A stretch of 64,000 bases of DNA from Gracilaria gracilis (lineage: Eukaryota; Rhodophyta; Florideophyceae; Gracilariales; Gracilariaceae): positions 310,001 to 374,000 of the forward strand of contig JARGSG010000072.1 of the NCBI GenBank assembly GCA_030374805.1. Reading direction: 5' to 3'. Shown here one piece after another: positions 19,710 through 32,200 of this stretch. The notes under the pieces are model-generated. The model did not search any database. It had not been told where the DNA came from and worked only from the letters and a program-made list of their open reading frames with translations. How positions within the stretch are numbered: position 1 is the stretch's first letter; every line of letters begins with the position of its first letter. The translations under genes were made by a program, and so were the position numbers.

Positions 19710-21872
19710 ATGGAAAGACCAACAAGGATTACTCGTGGCTCTAGCGCGCCACCTAGCCACAAGGGTTCTGCTGCGGCTTCGGCGACCAAACCCATTCTGG
19801 ATAATCCCGAGGAGCTGCTTCGGCAACCTCGGGCCAGAACCTCAAAGGATACGGGCTCTCAGCCTTCGTCGGCTCCTAAACCTATTAAAGAATTTCCGAC
19901 AACCGTCGAGGACCTGTGGCCTCAAATGGAAGATCGAGCGAAAGCTATTTTTACCGCTACGGTTAATGAGGCTATGACCTCTATGGACATGGACGCCGTT
20001 ACCCGCTTGGTGTTTGATCAAGCCGTGCACGAGCTCTCTCAGCGCATACCTAAATTGGTTGAAAGATACCTCTTAACGGGTGCCCGGGAGCATATCTACC
20101 GAGTGGTTCAAGACCTTTGGGTTTCTGAAGAAATGGCGGAAACAAAAACCCCTGGGGTGAATATGGTTACTCGCATACCACAAGGGATTCCTGCAGGTTC
20201 TTCCGCACCAATCAAGCCAATTCCGGCCGATAGTGCGTACCTACATGGTTCAAGGCAAGGTCAAGAAGGCCATATAGAGATGGGCCCTCGAGACGTGTAC
20301 TTGCCACCCATTGGAGGTAACGTTCAGAAGGACACCAAGACTGGTGGACCTGAGAACGATTCGTCTGACCCAGAAGAAGGGCCACGAAGAAGTAACCGCA
20401 AGGGTAAAAAAAGGAGGAGGAAAAAGGGAAAGAGTCGCGGCTACGACTCTGACCCCGATTCGTCGAGCTCCCATACCGATATTAGTTCATCGTCGGATGG
20501 TGACCGTAAAGGTAGACGCAAGAAGAAACAGAACACGTTGGCGAAGAAGTCGTCAAAGAGAAACCGTAAAGGTAAGAAGAAACGGTACGAGCCGTCCGAC
20601 TCGGATTCGGACACCGATACAACCCTAGAGGTGCGTCAGCCGCTGAAGGACATGTTCAACAAAGCGGTTGATTATAGTTCATATCGGTTGAGAAACTGAT
20701 CCTCTGCTTACACCCAAGATGTTGCGCAGAAAATCACCAAGCACCACAAGAAGCTCAGCTTCCAGATGGGGGATACTACTTTCACAGGTGATGATCCCAT
20801 TGCGGTAATTGAGTTTCTACAGAAGTTCAAGATTGCATGTGACCAAAATGGTTTTTCCGAAAATGCTGCCATGTGGTTATTTCAGTTTTACCTTAAAGGT
20901 CAAGCTTACCACTTGCATCAAGGCAGGCTCCGTAGAGATACCCTGGCGGTTGATGAAGAGGGAACAGAGGTGTTAGAGACGTACCCAAAAGTGGTTAATT
21001 CCATGCTGGAAACTTACGCTACCGATGAGGTTATCCAAGAAGGTTACGCTGAAGTGCAGTCATATCGCCAACGCTCCAGCCAAACCGAAATGGAATTCTC
21101 GTTGGGCCGTTGGAATCTGGCCACCCGATGCGGTAATGTCTTTACCACTAGTCGGTTGAAGTCGCTCTTTGCCGACAATGTCGACAAGGCGATCCGTTCG
21201 CAGGTGCGCAATTACCTGGCGAACAAACTTAAGGTGGACTATAATGGGCTTGCCCGTTATGCAAAGGGGCTCGACGACACTCTCCGTCATGGAAAGAAGC
21301 CGTTGGCGCCCCATACCTCAAAGGCTAAACCGAAACGGTCAGTATTGGAGCTAGAAGAAAGCACTACCTCAGAGGGTGATTCGCTCATCCGCGTACCAAC
21401 AGGGATGGCGGTTCATCTCGTGACTGCACCGCAGGCTCAGTCATGAGCCACCTCTATTGGTAATTGGTAGTCGACAGTACCACCAGCTTCGGTAAGGTCG
21501 CCACCAAGTGCGGCGAGCACTCAACAAACCTCAACGGGTGGTTCGCAAGCGTCCTCATACGCTACAGCACCGACCAATCCGGTTACCAGACCTACCTCGA
21601 TGGCAATGCGTGATCCCCAGACAAGTGGATTGGTTTCCTGGCTCTGCTTATCGCCAGACCATCTGGCGAACCGATGTAACAAAATACCCCCAGGGGTGCG
21701 AGAACATATAATCAGTGCCAGGCAGCAGAACCACCGTAACCTATATGGATCGGGGAAGAGAGCACAAGCTCAACCACTACCATCTCAGGTTCATCTCGTA
21801 GAGGACACACCAATCTTGGATAAGGACAGTCCCACTCAGGAGGAGCAGGAAAACACCGAACGGTTAGCGTAG
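19710..21872 (+). pseudogene. gag of copy A
   Basis: The ATG at 19710 (MERPTRITRGSS) matches copy B. The first 330 residues are hydrophilic, with a long Lys/Arg and Ser/Asp-rich stretch near the end (GKKRRRKKGKSRG, SDSDSDTDTT). A TGA at 20697-20699 interrupts; the same frame continues into a capsid-like helical region (FLQKFKIACDQNGFSENAAM to NYLANKLKVDYNGLARYAKG), as in retrotransposon gag proteins. Further stops at 21444 (TGA, where copy B has CGA) and near 21468 break this copy. A degenerate zinc knuckle (CLSPDHLANRC) lies near 21645, with its first cysteine replaced by serine. The product would be the structural shell protein of the particle. Confidence 0.8.
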
Positions 21873-21892
21873 GGGTCACCCCTAACCGTGAA

Positions 21893-23151
21893 TTGGAATG
21901 CCCGTCGATACCGGAACGGGAAACCCTAATGGCGGAAGAAGAAGAATCAGATGTACCCAATGTGGTGTGTCTGATGAAGTACAATAACTATAAATTTAAT
22001 GCTTCAGTAAGCTTTCTCAATTACCTACAGGTTCCCGTTGCGTGTGTACTCGATACCGGCGCAGGTCCGAATGTTCTAAACGCTCGCGTCATACCCGATG
22101 CGGTCTTGCGGAACATTCGGCCTGCCCCGACTACCAACCCATTGGTGGACGCTAGCGAGCGCCCACTGCACCCTAGAGGAATGTTGACCACTGTGGTACA
22201 ACTTGGAACCTTGAATGTGAAGCTCAATTTCTTTGTGGTGGATCGTCTGGCGACAGATTATATCCTCGGGACCAACTTTATTGACAGACATGTCAAGGCA
22301 ATTTTGCCAGGATCCCGAACGGTCGCTCTCCGTCAAGGTGGGCGTATTGCCATACTAGGTAATACGCAGACCAAAAATGGTTGGCTTCAGAAGCCGAGGT
22401 CCAATATACCCACCGAAACGGTCTTAAACAAGATACGGCTCACCAAATTGGTTTCAATACCGGTTATGACCCAGATGGTAGTGAATGTCGCATGCGCAAT
22501 ACCAGGATTGGTAATGTTACAGAACCGTCCTAGGTTGGCAGAAAGACATCTCGCCTTGATGGCAAACGGGATCATTGACAATATCCCTAATCAAACCTTC
22601 AAGGTGTACTTTAGTAACTTCAGCAATCATACCGTTAAGCTACCCAAGAATACCACTATCGGGATTGCATTAGCAGCACCACAAGGGGTTTTCACGGTCC
22701 CACCTACTAAGATGGGCGAGGTCGTCACCTCTAAGGAAGGGGGAGGAGTAGATGCGCCATATCTCGCATATGCGCCCCCGTTATCGACAAATACCAAAAT
22801 AGAACTGGACGCAGTGAGGGATTGGAGAGAGGAAGTCCAGATCGGTGCGGAGAATCAGCTCTCCGAAACCGGATCCTCAGTCTCTTAGAAGAATTTCAAC
22901 TCATGTGGTCGGGCCGGCTAGGCCAAGTAAAGGGTACAGAGCACCGTATTGATATGGTGCCTGGCTGGAAACCTATTTACCAGCAGCCTTAACGAGCAGG
23001 TCCTAAAGCCCGTGAGGTTGAGGGCAATGAGGTCGAGCGAAGTTCCGTGAAGGTGTCATAGAACCAGCAAATGCGGACTGCGCCAGCCTTGTGGGTCTGG
23101 TCACAAAGAAGAATGATACCTTTAGGCGGTTCTGTGTGGACTACAGAAGAC
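21893..23151 (+). pseudogene. pol of copy A, part 1: protease and start of reverse transcriptase
   Basis: The aspartic protease is shown by VACVLDTGAGPNVLN (active-site DTGA) and LGTNFIDRHVKAI. A linker follows with WREEVQIGAENQ. The frame then breaks (stop at 22886, another TAA near 22990) before the start of reverse transcriptase (GLVTKKNDTFRRFCVDYR, broken). The reading frame is cut at 23154 by the Harbinger insertion and resumes at 35398. In copy B the same region is uninterrupted. Confidence 0.85.
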
Positions 23152-23154
23152 TGA

Positions 23155-23179
23155 GGCGGTGTCTAAACAAGCGTGAACG
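23155..23179 (+). repeat. Left terminal inverted repeat of the Harbinger element
   Basis: The 25-bp repeat starts GGCGGTGTCTAAACAAGCG. It runs into a perfect 20-bp palindrome (aagcgtgaacgttcacgctt, 23169-23188). The TGA target duplication is at 23152-23154. Confidence 0.92.
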
Positions 23180-23476
23180 TTCACGCTTTAGAGGCGTGAA
23201 ACTTTGAAGCCCTCAATTAAATAGGCTGTAAATTAAAGACCAGCTGCTCGGCCTTCAAGAAGGAAGGACCAAAGGCGTTCTTGCGCTGTGCTGTGTACTA
23301 TGCGCCATGAATTCCTGCTTATGCGCTAGTACGGACATTAAAAACTTTGAAGTTTCAGAAAACTTTGCGGCGGAGCCCTAGTTGGCCGGCGCGACTCGGA
23401 CGAGTTCCCAGTGATCGTGACGAGTCGTCGACCCGACGATTACGTCACGAGAGCACTGGAAACTCACGGAGCCAAA

Positions 23477-24715
23477 ATGCCGATCAATCTCACCCCTGCT
23501 GTTGTGCAGGCTAACAACGACAGCGTCCGTCGCCACCAAGTACGGCTCGCAGCCGCCCAGATCGTCAATTTTCGCCGTTCTGCCTCAACCACCTCCTACG
23601 TTTCCCCGGCCATCGTTCGCAAGGACACAACCTTCGAAAGCATCACCGGTTTTTTGAGCCCGGCGAGCTTCAACCGCGATTACCGAATGAATCGAAAATC
23701 GTTTTACAAGCTCGTCGGGCTCGTTGCGCCGCTAATTAAGAAGAGCGAAAAGATGGGACAAAGAGCGCGCCGCCCAACATTATCTCCAGCTGTAAGGTTG
23801 GGAATAACAATAAGTATTCTAACGGGAGGAACTGTCGATACTGTTCACCAACTGTATCGAACACAAAGGTCTACAGTCTATGCAGTTTTTGATGATACGT
23901 GTAGAGCATTATCATCGGTTCTACAGCTACCAGGTATACCACAAACATTTGAGGAACTGAACAAACTTTCTAATGGGTTCAAGATCTCTCGCTCCAAGGT
24001 CAGCCCTTTGACTGGCTGCATTGGAGCACTCGATGGGATCGCCATAAAGATAAAAGCTCCGCGTAGAAATGCGGCCAAATACTGGTGTCGAAAAGGGTAC
24101 TACGCTCTTCCGGTTCAGGCACTTGTCGACGCGAGCGGTAGGTTTTTATTTGTGTCAGCAAAATGCGTCGGGTCAACGCACGACTCGCTTGCGTACGCGT
24201 CATCAAAGCTCTCCCATGTATCTGCGAAACAATTTTCTACCTGCAGAATTCTGGATAGTTGGTGATGAAGCGTACGTCTGTACGGATAACCTTATTACGC
24301 CCGATTCCTGCGTCGCAGGTTCGTTTCAGCTACGAGAAAGCGTTTAACTTTTTTTTGTCCTCAATGCGTGTGCATGTTGAACAGACGTTTGGGCGTCTAG
24401 TGGCACGATGGAGAATTCTACAGTCGCGGCTGAACTACGAAGTGAGTAAGAATGCAAGCATTGTGGGTGCTTTGCATGAAGCTTCAAAATTTTTGTATAG
24501 AAGAAGGGGTGGAGAAGATACGTCAATTTTCCTTCTCGGAAGTAGATAATTTGGATGAGGAGGTTGCAGAGTGGTACGGCATATGCAAAGAAAGTTTCCA
24601 AGCAATGGACTTGGTTGATGATCAGGACGCGCCGGTGTTTTACGTTCCGAGGTCTACAAACGAAGCGCGACAAGCTCGTCAAGATTATTCGCGATCGTGG
24701 GCTGCGACGTCCTGA
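23477..24715 (+). pseudogene. Harbinger DDE transposase, broken
   Basis: The ATG at 23477 (MPINLTPAVVQ) has good context; an upstream in-frame start is less likely. Residues 55-250 show FLSPASFNRDYRMNRKSFYK, then GCIGALDGIAIKIKAP with the first catalytic Asp, RKGYYALPVQALVD, and VGSTHDS with the second Asp. Near 24235 the frame shifts to FWIVGDEAY, near 24330 to MRVHVEQTFGRLVARWRIL with the catalytic Glu, and near 24475 to MKLQNFCIEEG, which matches the usual LHNFC motif. The frame then stays open to TGA at 24715. At least three frameshifts make this copy inactive. The family is DDE_Tnp_4 (PIF/Harbinger superfamily), which cuts and pastes the element by its ends. Confidence 0.88.
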
Positions 24716-25373
24716 GTTAACAGGGGTTCCTGTTCCGTTTTAAAGCCTTGAATGAGGGGAGGGGGCGTGGCGTTTCTTGGGACTACGTTGGGGGAAAAGA
24801 GGGAATTTGGAAGCACGCAGAAAGAGTTGCTGCAGGAGCCTTATGTTATGATAATTTACATGAGAGCTTTTGTGTTCTTAGATTCATGTGACGTAACATC
24901 CATGTGAAGTCATGAAGCTCCCGTCGAGGGCAAAAAGGTGCCACCAAACTTCCCACTCACACCCAGATGCCCGTTCTACAGAATAAGCTGATACAAGCAG
25001 TTTCACTTGTGGAGTGTCTGGATACAATTCGTTGACGGATTTCCACAGTCCAGTGAGATCAGCTCAGGTGGATAGCTGGATTGGATGAGCGTATAGAAGT
25101 GTATAAAACTGCTTTAAGAAGAGCCTGCCAAGGTTTCCACTCGGTCAACTGTTTCAAACAATATATATGTCGGAGCTTTCTTTCCATGGGCTACTCATCC
25201 TACGCGATGTACACGGGCAATACGCAAGACTGGACTATTGTGCGCATTGAGGGCGCTGTACAGCGTGCCCCTCGCGCAGCTCAATAGTTGAGGGTGGCGT
25301 TCTACGCTAAACAGCCCATCAACCACGGGCTGTATTTGATGTTCGCGCTGGAAGTGGTGGCAGTGGGGCTGAT
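24716..25373. other. Spacer between transposase and cargo
   Basis: No convincing coding region is present. Short frames are open only locally. From about 25345 a frame reading RAGSGGSGADVRG leads into the HSA fragment. Confidence 0.5.
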
Positions 25374-25942
25374 GTGCGCGGTGTGGGGGCTGAATCAAAA
25401 GCCGAGTCAGTTAAAGATGAACAAAGTATCCGTACACCTTCTTTGGCGCCTCTGCTGGAAGGCGAGCCTCTGGAAGAAGCCCTTCGCGAGAAGTCGATCA
25501 TAGCCAAGGCCCGAGCTTATAACCGAAAGGACTCCGAACTAGCTCGGGAATGTCTCCCGAAACAACCCAAGCCTATGCGAAGCAAAACCCATCATGACCA
25601 TTACCTCGACGAGGAAACTTGGCTTGCGACGGATTTCATAGAAGACCGCAAGTGGAAGAAGCAAATGGCTAAAAAGATCGTAAGGGTGGTCGTGCAATAC
25701 CACAGCCAGCAAGGCTTCGCGAAGCTCAGGTTAAGGAAATGCAGAGAATTCGAAAGCTTTCAACGTCAATTGCTCGGGATGTATCAAAGTTTTTGGGGCA
25801 GATCGAGCTCCTCTGAAGCGTAAGGTACAGGAAGATAAGGAACGGAGATCAAAGCCGAAGGGTTTGCTACAAACGAGAGAAGCTCTCGCTACACAGCTTG
25901 AGTTCACTTTGCAATTTTATCTGACAACAAATGAGTTTACCT
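25374..25942 (+). pseudogene. HSA-domain fragment, SWR1/SRCAP-like
   Basis: The frame reads KTHHDHYLDEETWLATDF followed by DRKWKKQMAKKIVRVVV, a close fit to the HSA (helicase/SANT-associated) domain that binds actin-related proteins in SWR1, SRCAP, p400 and EAF1. Downstream, RIRKLSTSIARDVSKFWGQI and, after a frameshift near 25800, ALATQLEFTLQFYLTTNE resemble the post-HSA segment of SWR1/SRCAP. A TAG ends it near 25942. No SWR1 ATPase follows; instead the CHD1-like gene begins 280 bases downstream on the same strand. Either a piece of a second remodeller was captured, or an HSA exon was joined to CHD1 before capture. The HSA domain is fairly certain; the SWR1 assignment is less so. Confidence 0.6.
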
Positions 25943-26218
25943 AGGACCAACCATCCCCTGAGAAAGAGCCGCTCTACACTACCGAAAATGGGAAGCATTT
26001 TGCCTTTTCTCGCTGGTCGCACAAGCCTGAGATTCAAGGTTATATGGACAGGTCATGGGACTTGGAGCTGGCATCCTCGAATCCGTTTTTCGTCCAGGAA
26101 AGTCGGATGGAGGTTCATGCGAATCTGATAACGACAAAGATAAGAACAAAGTAAGAATCGAGGTTGCACAACTCCAGGAACATGCATTCTGTATGACCTG
26201 CTTCCCACTTCCCCCTCC

Positions 26219-29200
26219 ATGGCTGACGCCGCACCTGATGTCGAAGAATCGGCCTTCTCTTCTGACGAGTTGCAATCAAGAGGATTATCTCCATCTTCTT
26301 CTATACATAATTTATCCAACAATGCCCATTCTAATCCAAACTCTTAACTACAACAACGCTCTCCATACCGCGAACGCTCCCCAAGCTCTCCCGACCACAA
26401 TGACTCATCTTCTTCCTACCACCATGATCAAGATGACAACGAAGATGACGATGAGGACGATGCTGATGTTCATGTTGAACTCGAGGAGGAGCTGGACCAC
26501 CCTGAACAGGATGAACGATACGCATTCGACCACAGCCCAAACCACCGGCAGACGCTGACAAACGGCGACCACCCTGATAGTGACAGTGATGATCAATCGA
26601 ATATGGTTCGCAGAAAGCGTCGCTCGCAACAAAAGCTCGTCATCCCAGAAGACATGCGTGACGATACACGCTATTTCCGTCGTTCCTCTCGCTCAAGGCA
26701 TGCCCCAGAGCGCCTTTTAATTTCCCCACCATAGTCTCCGGGCGCCTCTAGCGTCGGTAGTGACTCCGACTACAAGGCCGACGATGGTAAGTCAAAATTT
26801 CCTTTAAGTAATGTTGCGTTTGGTCTTGCGTCTTGTTTGGGCTAACAGATATCTTTGTTCCACTCTCTACCATCTCTTCTGACACAGCTGACAAAGAAGA
26901 GGAAGAAGACGATGAATACGAAGACCTTGATGATGATGATTTCACTTTGCAACCTAGTAGAAAGACAAGACCTCGAGCAAAGCGATCCTCGTCTAGACAG
27001 GCCCGTCGCATCAGTCGATCGGATATCAGTGACGCCGATGACCGCCTTAACGATGGTGATGCATCTCCATCTGACTCCGATGGTGATTGGCTTATGGATG
27101 GAACGCCTGGAAAACTTGCTGGAAAGCGTAAGCGTATGTCCCTCTCGACATCCGAAGAAACGACGTCGAACACATTCGATCCCAGTCGATGACGAGGCAT
27201 TCCGAAGTTCGCGCATCAATAGTCGCACCGGTGGCACGGTGAATTACTTTGAGGGGGGATGATCTCTCTGAGGAGGAAGCAGCTATTCCTCGCAGCGAAA
27301 CAAGCTGAGGAGGCTCCAGATGCAAACATACCAGGCGTTGACCAAGTTTTGGATTATCGCGTTATTGAAGGAAAGCCGAAAGCGGGCGAAGGCGATGGAC
27401 CTTACACCGATTTTGTTGTCTCCAATATTGAGTTTAAGATCAAGTGGACCAATACTTCCTTCCGAAAGTGCACTTGGGAAACATGGGACACCCTCCAGGT
27501 CGTTAAAGGTGCGAAGAAGGTTAGCAACTTTGCCAAGTCAGTTGAAGAAGTACGAATACATGTCTTGTGCCATGCGACTCCAGAAGAAATGGAGGACTTG
27601 CCGGTGAGTATGGAAGAGAATAGAGAACTCTTCCGAAGTTATGAGGTTGTGGACCGCGTTATCGCTCAGAGAGAATCGGAGGATTCGGGTACGGAATATC
27701 TGGTCAAGTGGTGTATTCTTTCTTATGAGGATTGCACTTGGGAGAAAAGATCTGATCTTAGTACTGAAACTGACATGAAAGCGATAGATGCGTTCAGCGA
27801 CAGAGAACAAGCTGTCTTGTCCATGACAAGTAAGAAGCGTTTCAATCCCTTCAATGTCAAAGACGATAGGCCTAAAATGAAGCGTATGGCTGAGCAGCCA
27901 AAGTTTCTTCATGGAGAGGAGCGAACTCTCCGACCGTATCAGCTCAACGGTCTGAACTTTCTCTCCTTTGCTTGGACAAAGCGTAACAATGTCATTCTTG
28001 CTGATGAGATGGGTCTCGGAAAGACTCTGCAAACCATGTCCTTTCTTGGCTGGCTAATGTACGCAGGAAATATCCATGGTTTGTTTCTTGTTGTGGCACC
28101 GCTAAGCACCATAGCAGGCTGGGTTCGGGAATTTGCGCGATGGCTACCAGACATGAACGTGATATGCTACGTTGGGAACTCCAAGTCAAGAGCCATCATC
28201 CGAGAGCATGAGTTTTTGTCTTCTGCTAAAGGAAACAATGAAAAGTTCCACACCCTCCTTACAACTCCGGAACTTCTGATGCAGGATTTTGACTATCTTG
28301 GTGAATTCCGGTGGTCCATGATCGCCGTTGACGAAGCTCACCGTTTGAAGAATGAAACTAGTGCGTTGCATACGACTCTGGCCAGCTTGCGCTCGGCAAA
28401 CCCTGTACTAGTCACTGGAACCCCGCTGCGGAATTCGGTTCGCGAGTTGTGGGCACTGCTGCATTTTCTGAACCCCACCAAGTTCCCAAGCGCTGAAGCA
28501 CTTGAGGAACGGTTTTCCTTTGCTGCGTTGAGGTATCCAGAGTTCGTTAGCGAACTTCACAACACTTTGCGTCCCTACATTATTCGCCGTCAAAGGTGTG
28601 ATGTGGAGAAGTCTTTACCGAAAAAGACATACGCTGTTCTTCGAGTATGAATCACTTCTGCACAACAGCAATATTATCGTTGGTTACTAACTAAGAATCT
28701 AACAAAATTGAACAAAGCTGGAAAAGCAAGAGGTATTGGTAACACTTCTAGCGTCCTAAACCTTCTCATGGAATTGAAGAAGTGTTGCAACCATCCTTAT
28801 CTTTTTCCTAATTATGAAGACACTTCCACTCCAACCACTGTGGAAGACCTGATTCGTGTCTCCCGGAAGATGATTCTTTTGGATAAAATCTTACTGCGTC
28901 TCAAGGAAAGAGGACATCGAGTGCTTATTTTTTCTCAGATGGTGAAAATGTTGGACATACTTCAGGAATATTGTAGAATGCGACAGTTCCCATTCCAGCC
29001 ACTTGATGGAAGCGTTGCGAACCAAGTTCGCCAACGGGCAGTCGATCATTTTAATGCCCCAGACTCTACAGACTTTATTTTCTTGTTGTCAACAAGAGCA
29101 GGAGGCCTTGGCATCAACTTGGCATCAACTTGGCTACAGTAGACACCGTAATAATCGTTGACTCGGACTGAAACCCTTAAAATGACCCGCAAGCGGAAAG

Positions 29201-32200
29201 TCGCGCCCATCGCATTGGAAAAATCAAGGACGTGAAGGTGTTTCGCTTACTGAGCAGGGAGACAGTCGAAGAAGACATTCTAGAGAGAGGGAAACGAAAG
29301 CGGGTTCTTGAGCATGTTGTGATTCATAGTGTTGGGGGGCGGAAGCAAAGCTGACGGAAAGGAACCGGATATTGCCTTTAAGAGGCAGGAACTATCGGCG
29401 ATCCTTCGCTTTGGCGCGGAAAAACTTTTTGCTAAAGAAGGTCTTGCAGAGAATGTAGAATGTGAATCGAAGATCAAAGACACTGAAGGAATTAAGGATA
29501 GCACTCCTAATGGTCTGAACCAGCTGCGAACGACACCAAAAAGGAGGACAAGGACGAGAACGCAGAAGATCGTCGTGTCCTTGATGCTGATGACATCGAC
29601 GAACTACTTGCTAGGGCTCCAACAGATGAGGCCTCTCATGTTGGAGCAGCGCAACCTAGTGTCGGTGATTCTCTTCTTAGCGCCTTTAAGTGGAATGACT
29701 TCATTACTGTGGAAGGTGAAGAGGATCTCGAAAAGAGTGATAAGGAAGACGATGCTGAAGCCAGGAAGATGGCTCTGGAAGCTTCGAGCCAAATGATTGC
29801 CATCGACAACGAAGTTTTCAGAGCCGAAGAACGCGAGGAGCGAGAGAAGGCCAAGCATGCTGAAGAGGGAGATGCTGAGTTTTGGGACAGATTTATTCCA
29901 GAGCATTTCAAAAAACAAGTTGTTGCGAGCGAAACTGTTGTCGGTACTCGAAGGAGTAAACGTCCTAAGACATATCGGAGTGACTCTACTCAGGAAGAAA
30001 AGCGGAGGCGAAACGGTAGATCCAGTCGTTATGAGAATGGGAAGGTATCTGATGTGGAGGAGCTTTCTGCTAAGCAACAAAGAAGTCTGTTGCGATCTCT
30101 GCGTAAGTTTGGGGATTCCAATCTGATGTCTGTGATTGTGAAAGATGCGGGCCTACAGAATCGTATCGAAGAAGATCTTGCGAAACCGCTTCTCGACGAC
30201 TGCCTGCGCGTCATCAGGTCAACCCGTATCTGTGCAGGGCGGATTCCGCAATTGTTGCCCCAGTTGCGGTTTCCCCACTTCCTCCCGTGAATGATAATAC
30301 CGCCATTCCTGCTTTGCAACCATTGATGGATGCAATGGAGGAGGAGGATGAGGAGGGGAACTCATCCACAGAAGCTGTGCACGACAGGGACATGTCTAGT
30401 TCAGAAGAGGAGCGTGAAGAGCCAAGGTCCTCGCGTGATGGCAGGAGGCGCCAGAAGGGTACAGCGTCGTTACTGGGCTCTGTTGTCGGAAAGAAGGAGC
30501 GGGCATTCAGGTCTACAGGAGCATCGTTCGCCTCAGATCTCCTCGATGGACCCATGCGCCTTATCAATGCCCGCTCAAATACATCACGAATCAAGGATTC
30601 CGCATCCGTCTCTAGTTCTAGAGGCTCAAGTTCAAAGGGCTCGCGACTACGATTGCCGAAAGTGCTATCTCCCAGAAAGGATAAGCGCAGTGCTTTGGCA
30701 AAAGAGAATGGGCTCGAAGAAAGATTTGCTCGCGAGATGCATATCACCAGTGGCCAGCGTACCACTCGGTCGGGTAACAGATATGACGAGGACCAATGGG
30801 AAACTAAGTCCGGTGAAAAAGACGCGCGAGACCGCTCACACGAGGGCAACCTGCGGAATTGGGAGGAACAAGATGAAAGGGCACGGTTTCTAGATGAGCT
30901 GGATGGGATCAGCCGCTCATCCCGCGATGAAGGTGCGGATGGAGATGACGATTCCACAGACGCTGGAAGTCTGGATATGTGCATGGACGACGGTTCTGAT
31001 TCTGAACGTGCTACGTTTGACGATGCTGCACTTGCGAGGGGTGAGGCCTACACCCGTCAAAAGCTGGCAAAGTCAAAGCCACATCGTCGAAAGAATCGTC
31101 AGCGACGTGACTCCTACGAATCGAGAGGAATGTACGATTCTGATTCGTCGTCAGATAGCCTTTGCGAAGACTGTGGTCGGTATTACGACAAAGATGAGGA
31201 CGGTCATGAGCATGAGAGAAGCTCAAGGAGAAGCCTTCGAGGCAAGTCTCGGAGCCGTTCTCGCAGTCATGACTATTACGATGAGGACGAAATGGATTCG
31301 TACCACAGCCATCGTAGCTCCTCCAAGAGTAAGAGTGGGCGTCACAGGAGGTCATCCAGCGAGCGTGAGCTCGACGATCGCTCTTCGATCCGAAAGGATC
31401 GTCATAGGAGCAAGAAGAACAGCGTTCGTGAAAAAAGCATCGATAAGGATCGCTCATCGTCTAAGAGAAGTAGAAGCTCAGATAGCAAATCGTCACACTC
31501 GAGAAAACACTCGAGCATCCGCAAGTCGTCTAGGGATTCTGACGTTGAGAAGCGGCACAAGAGCTCGAAGAGCAAGTCAAAGAGAAGGCACGAGATGTAT
31601 GAGGTGGCGATGTCGACCGAGCTACACTACCCGCTTCAGGATGTGGGACCGATAAACTCGATATATCGACATCGGTTACCATTTTCAGAGCCGGAGGAGG
31701 ACAATCCCATTCCGTGGTATTGTGAAGGACAATCAGAGCCGGAAGACACCGACGTGGATGAATACCCTAAACCTGTCTCAAGCTCAAGAAGCTGTTGAGA
31801 GCTCAAAAAGGAAGGGAAGGAAGTTGAACAAGAACCCCCGAATAAGGTCGTCATAGAATGAATGGAAGGGATTCAAATTACAAGGCTCTACGTGTGCAAA
31901 TCGACATTCTTGGCGAGAGGAGGGTAGATGCTCACGATCCCTTGAAGAGATGCCGAGACCTGAAGATGCTACGAGATGCTATCGGATCATTTAATTCAGA
32001 TCTGCAGTTCATATTGCCCGGAGTCATTAGGCGACCGTCGTTTGGTATTCGATGGAAGCAGTATTATGACGCAATGGTACTGGTTGGAATTTGCAGGCAT
32101 GGATTCAGGAACTGGACACAGATCTCCAAGGAAGACCAGCTGGATTTAGGGGATAAGGTGAATGTAGCTGGTGATTCGGCTCAGGCAGGAGCGCCAGATA

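Noticed and set aside
30330..31655. Long overlapping frames in other phases of the CHD1 linker
   Set aside because: They are shadows of the Arg-Ser/acidic linker. The CHD1 frame is supported by conserved domains on both sides.
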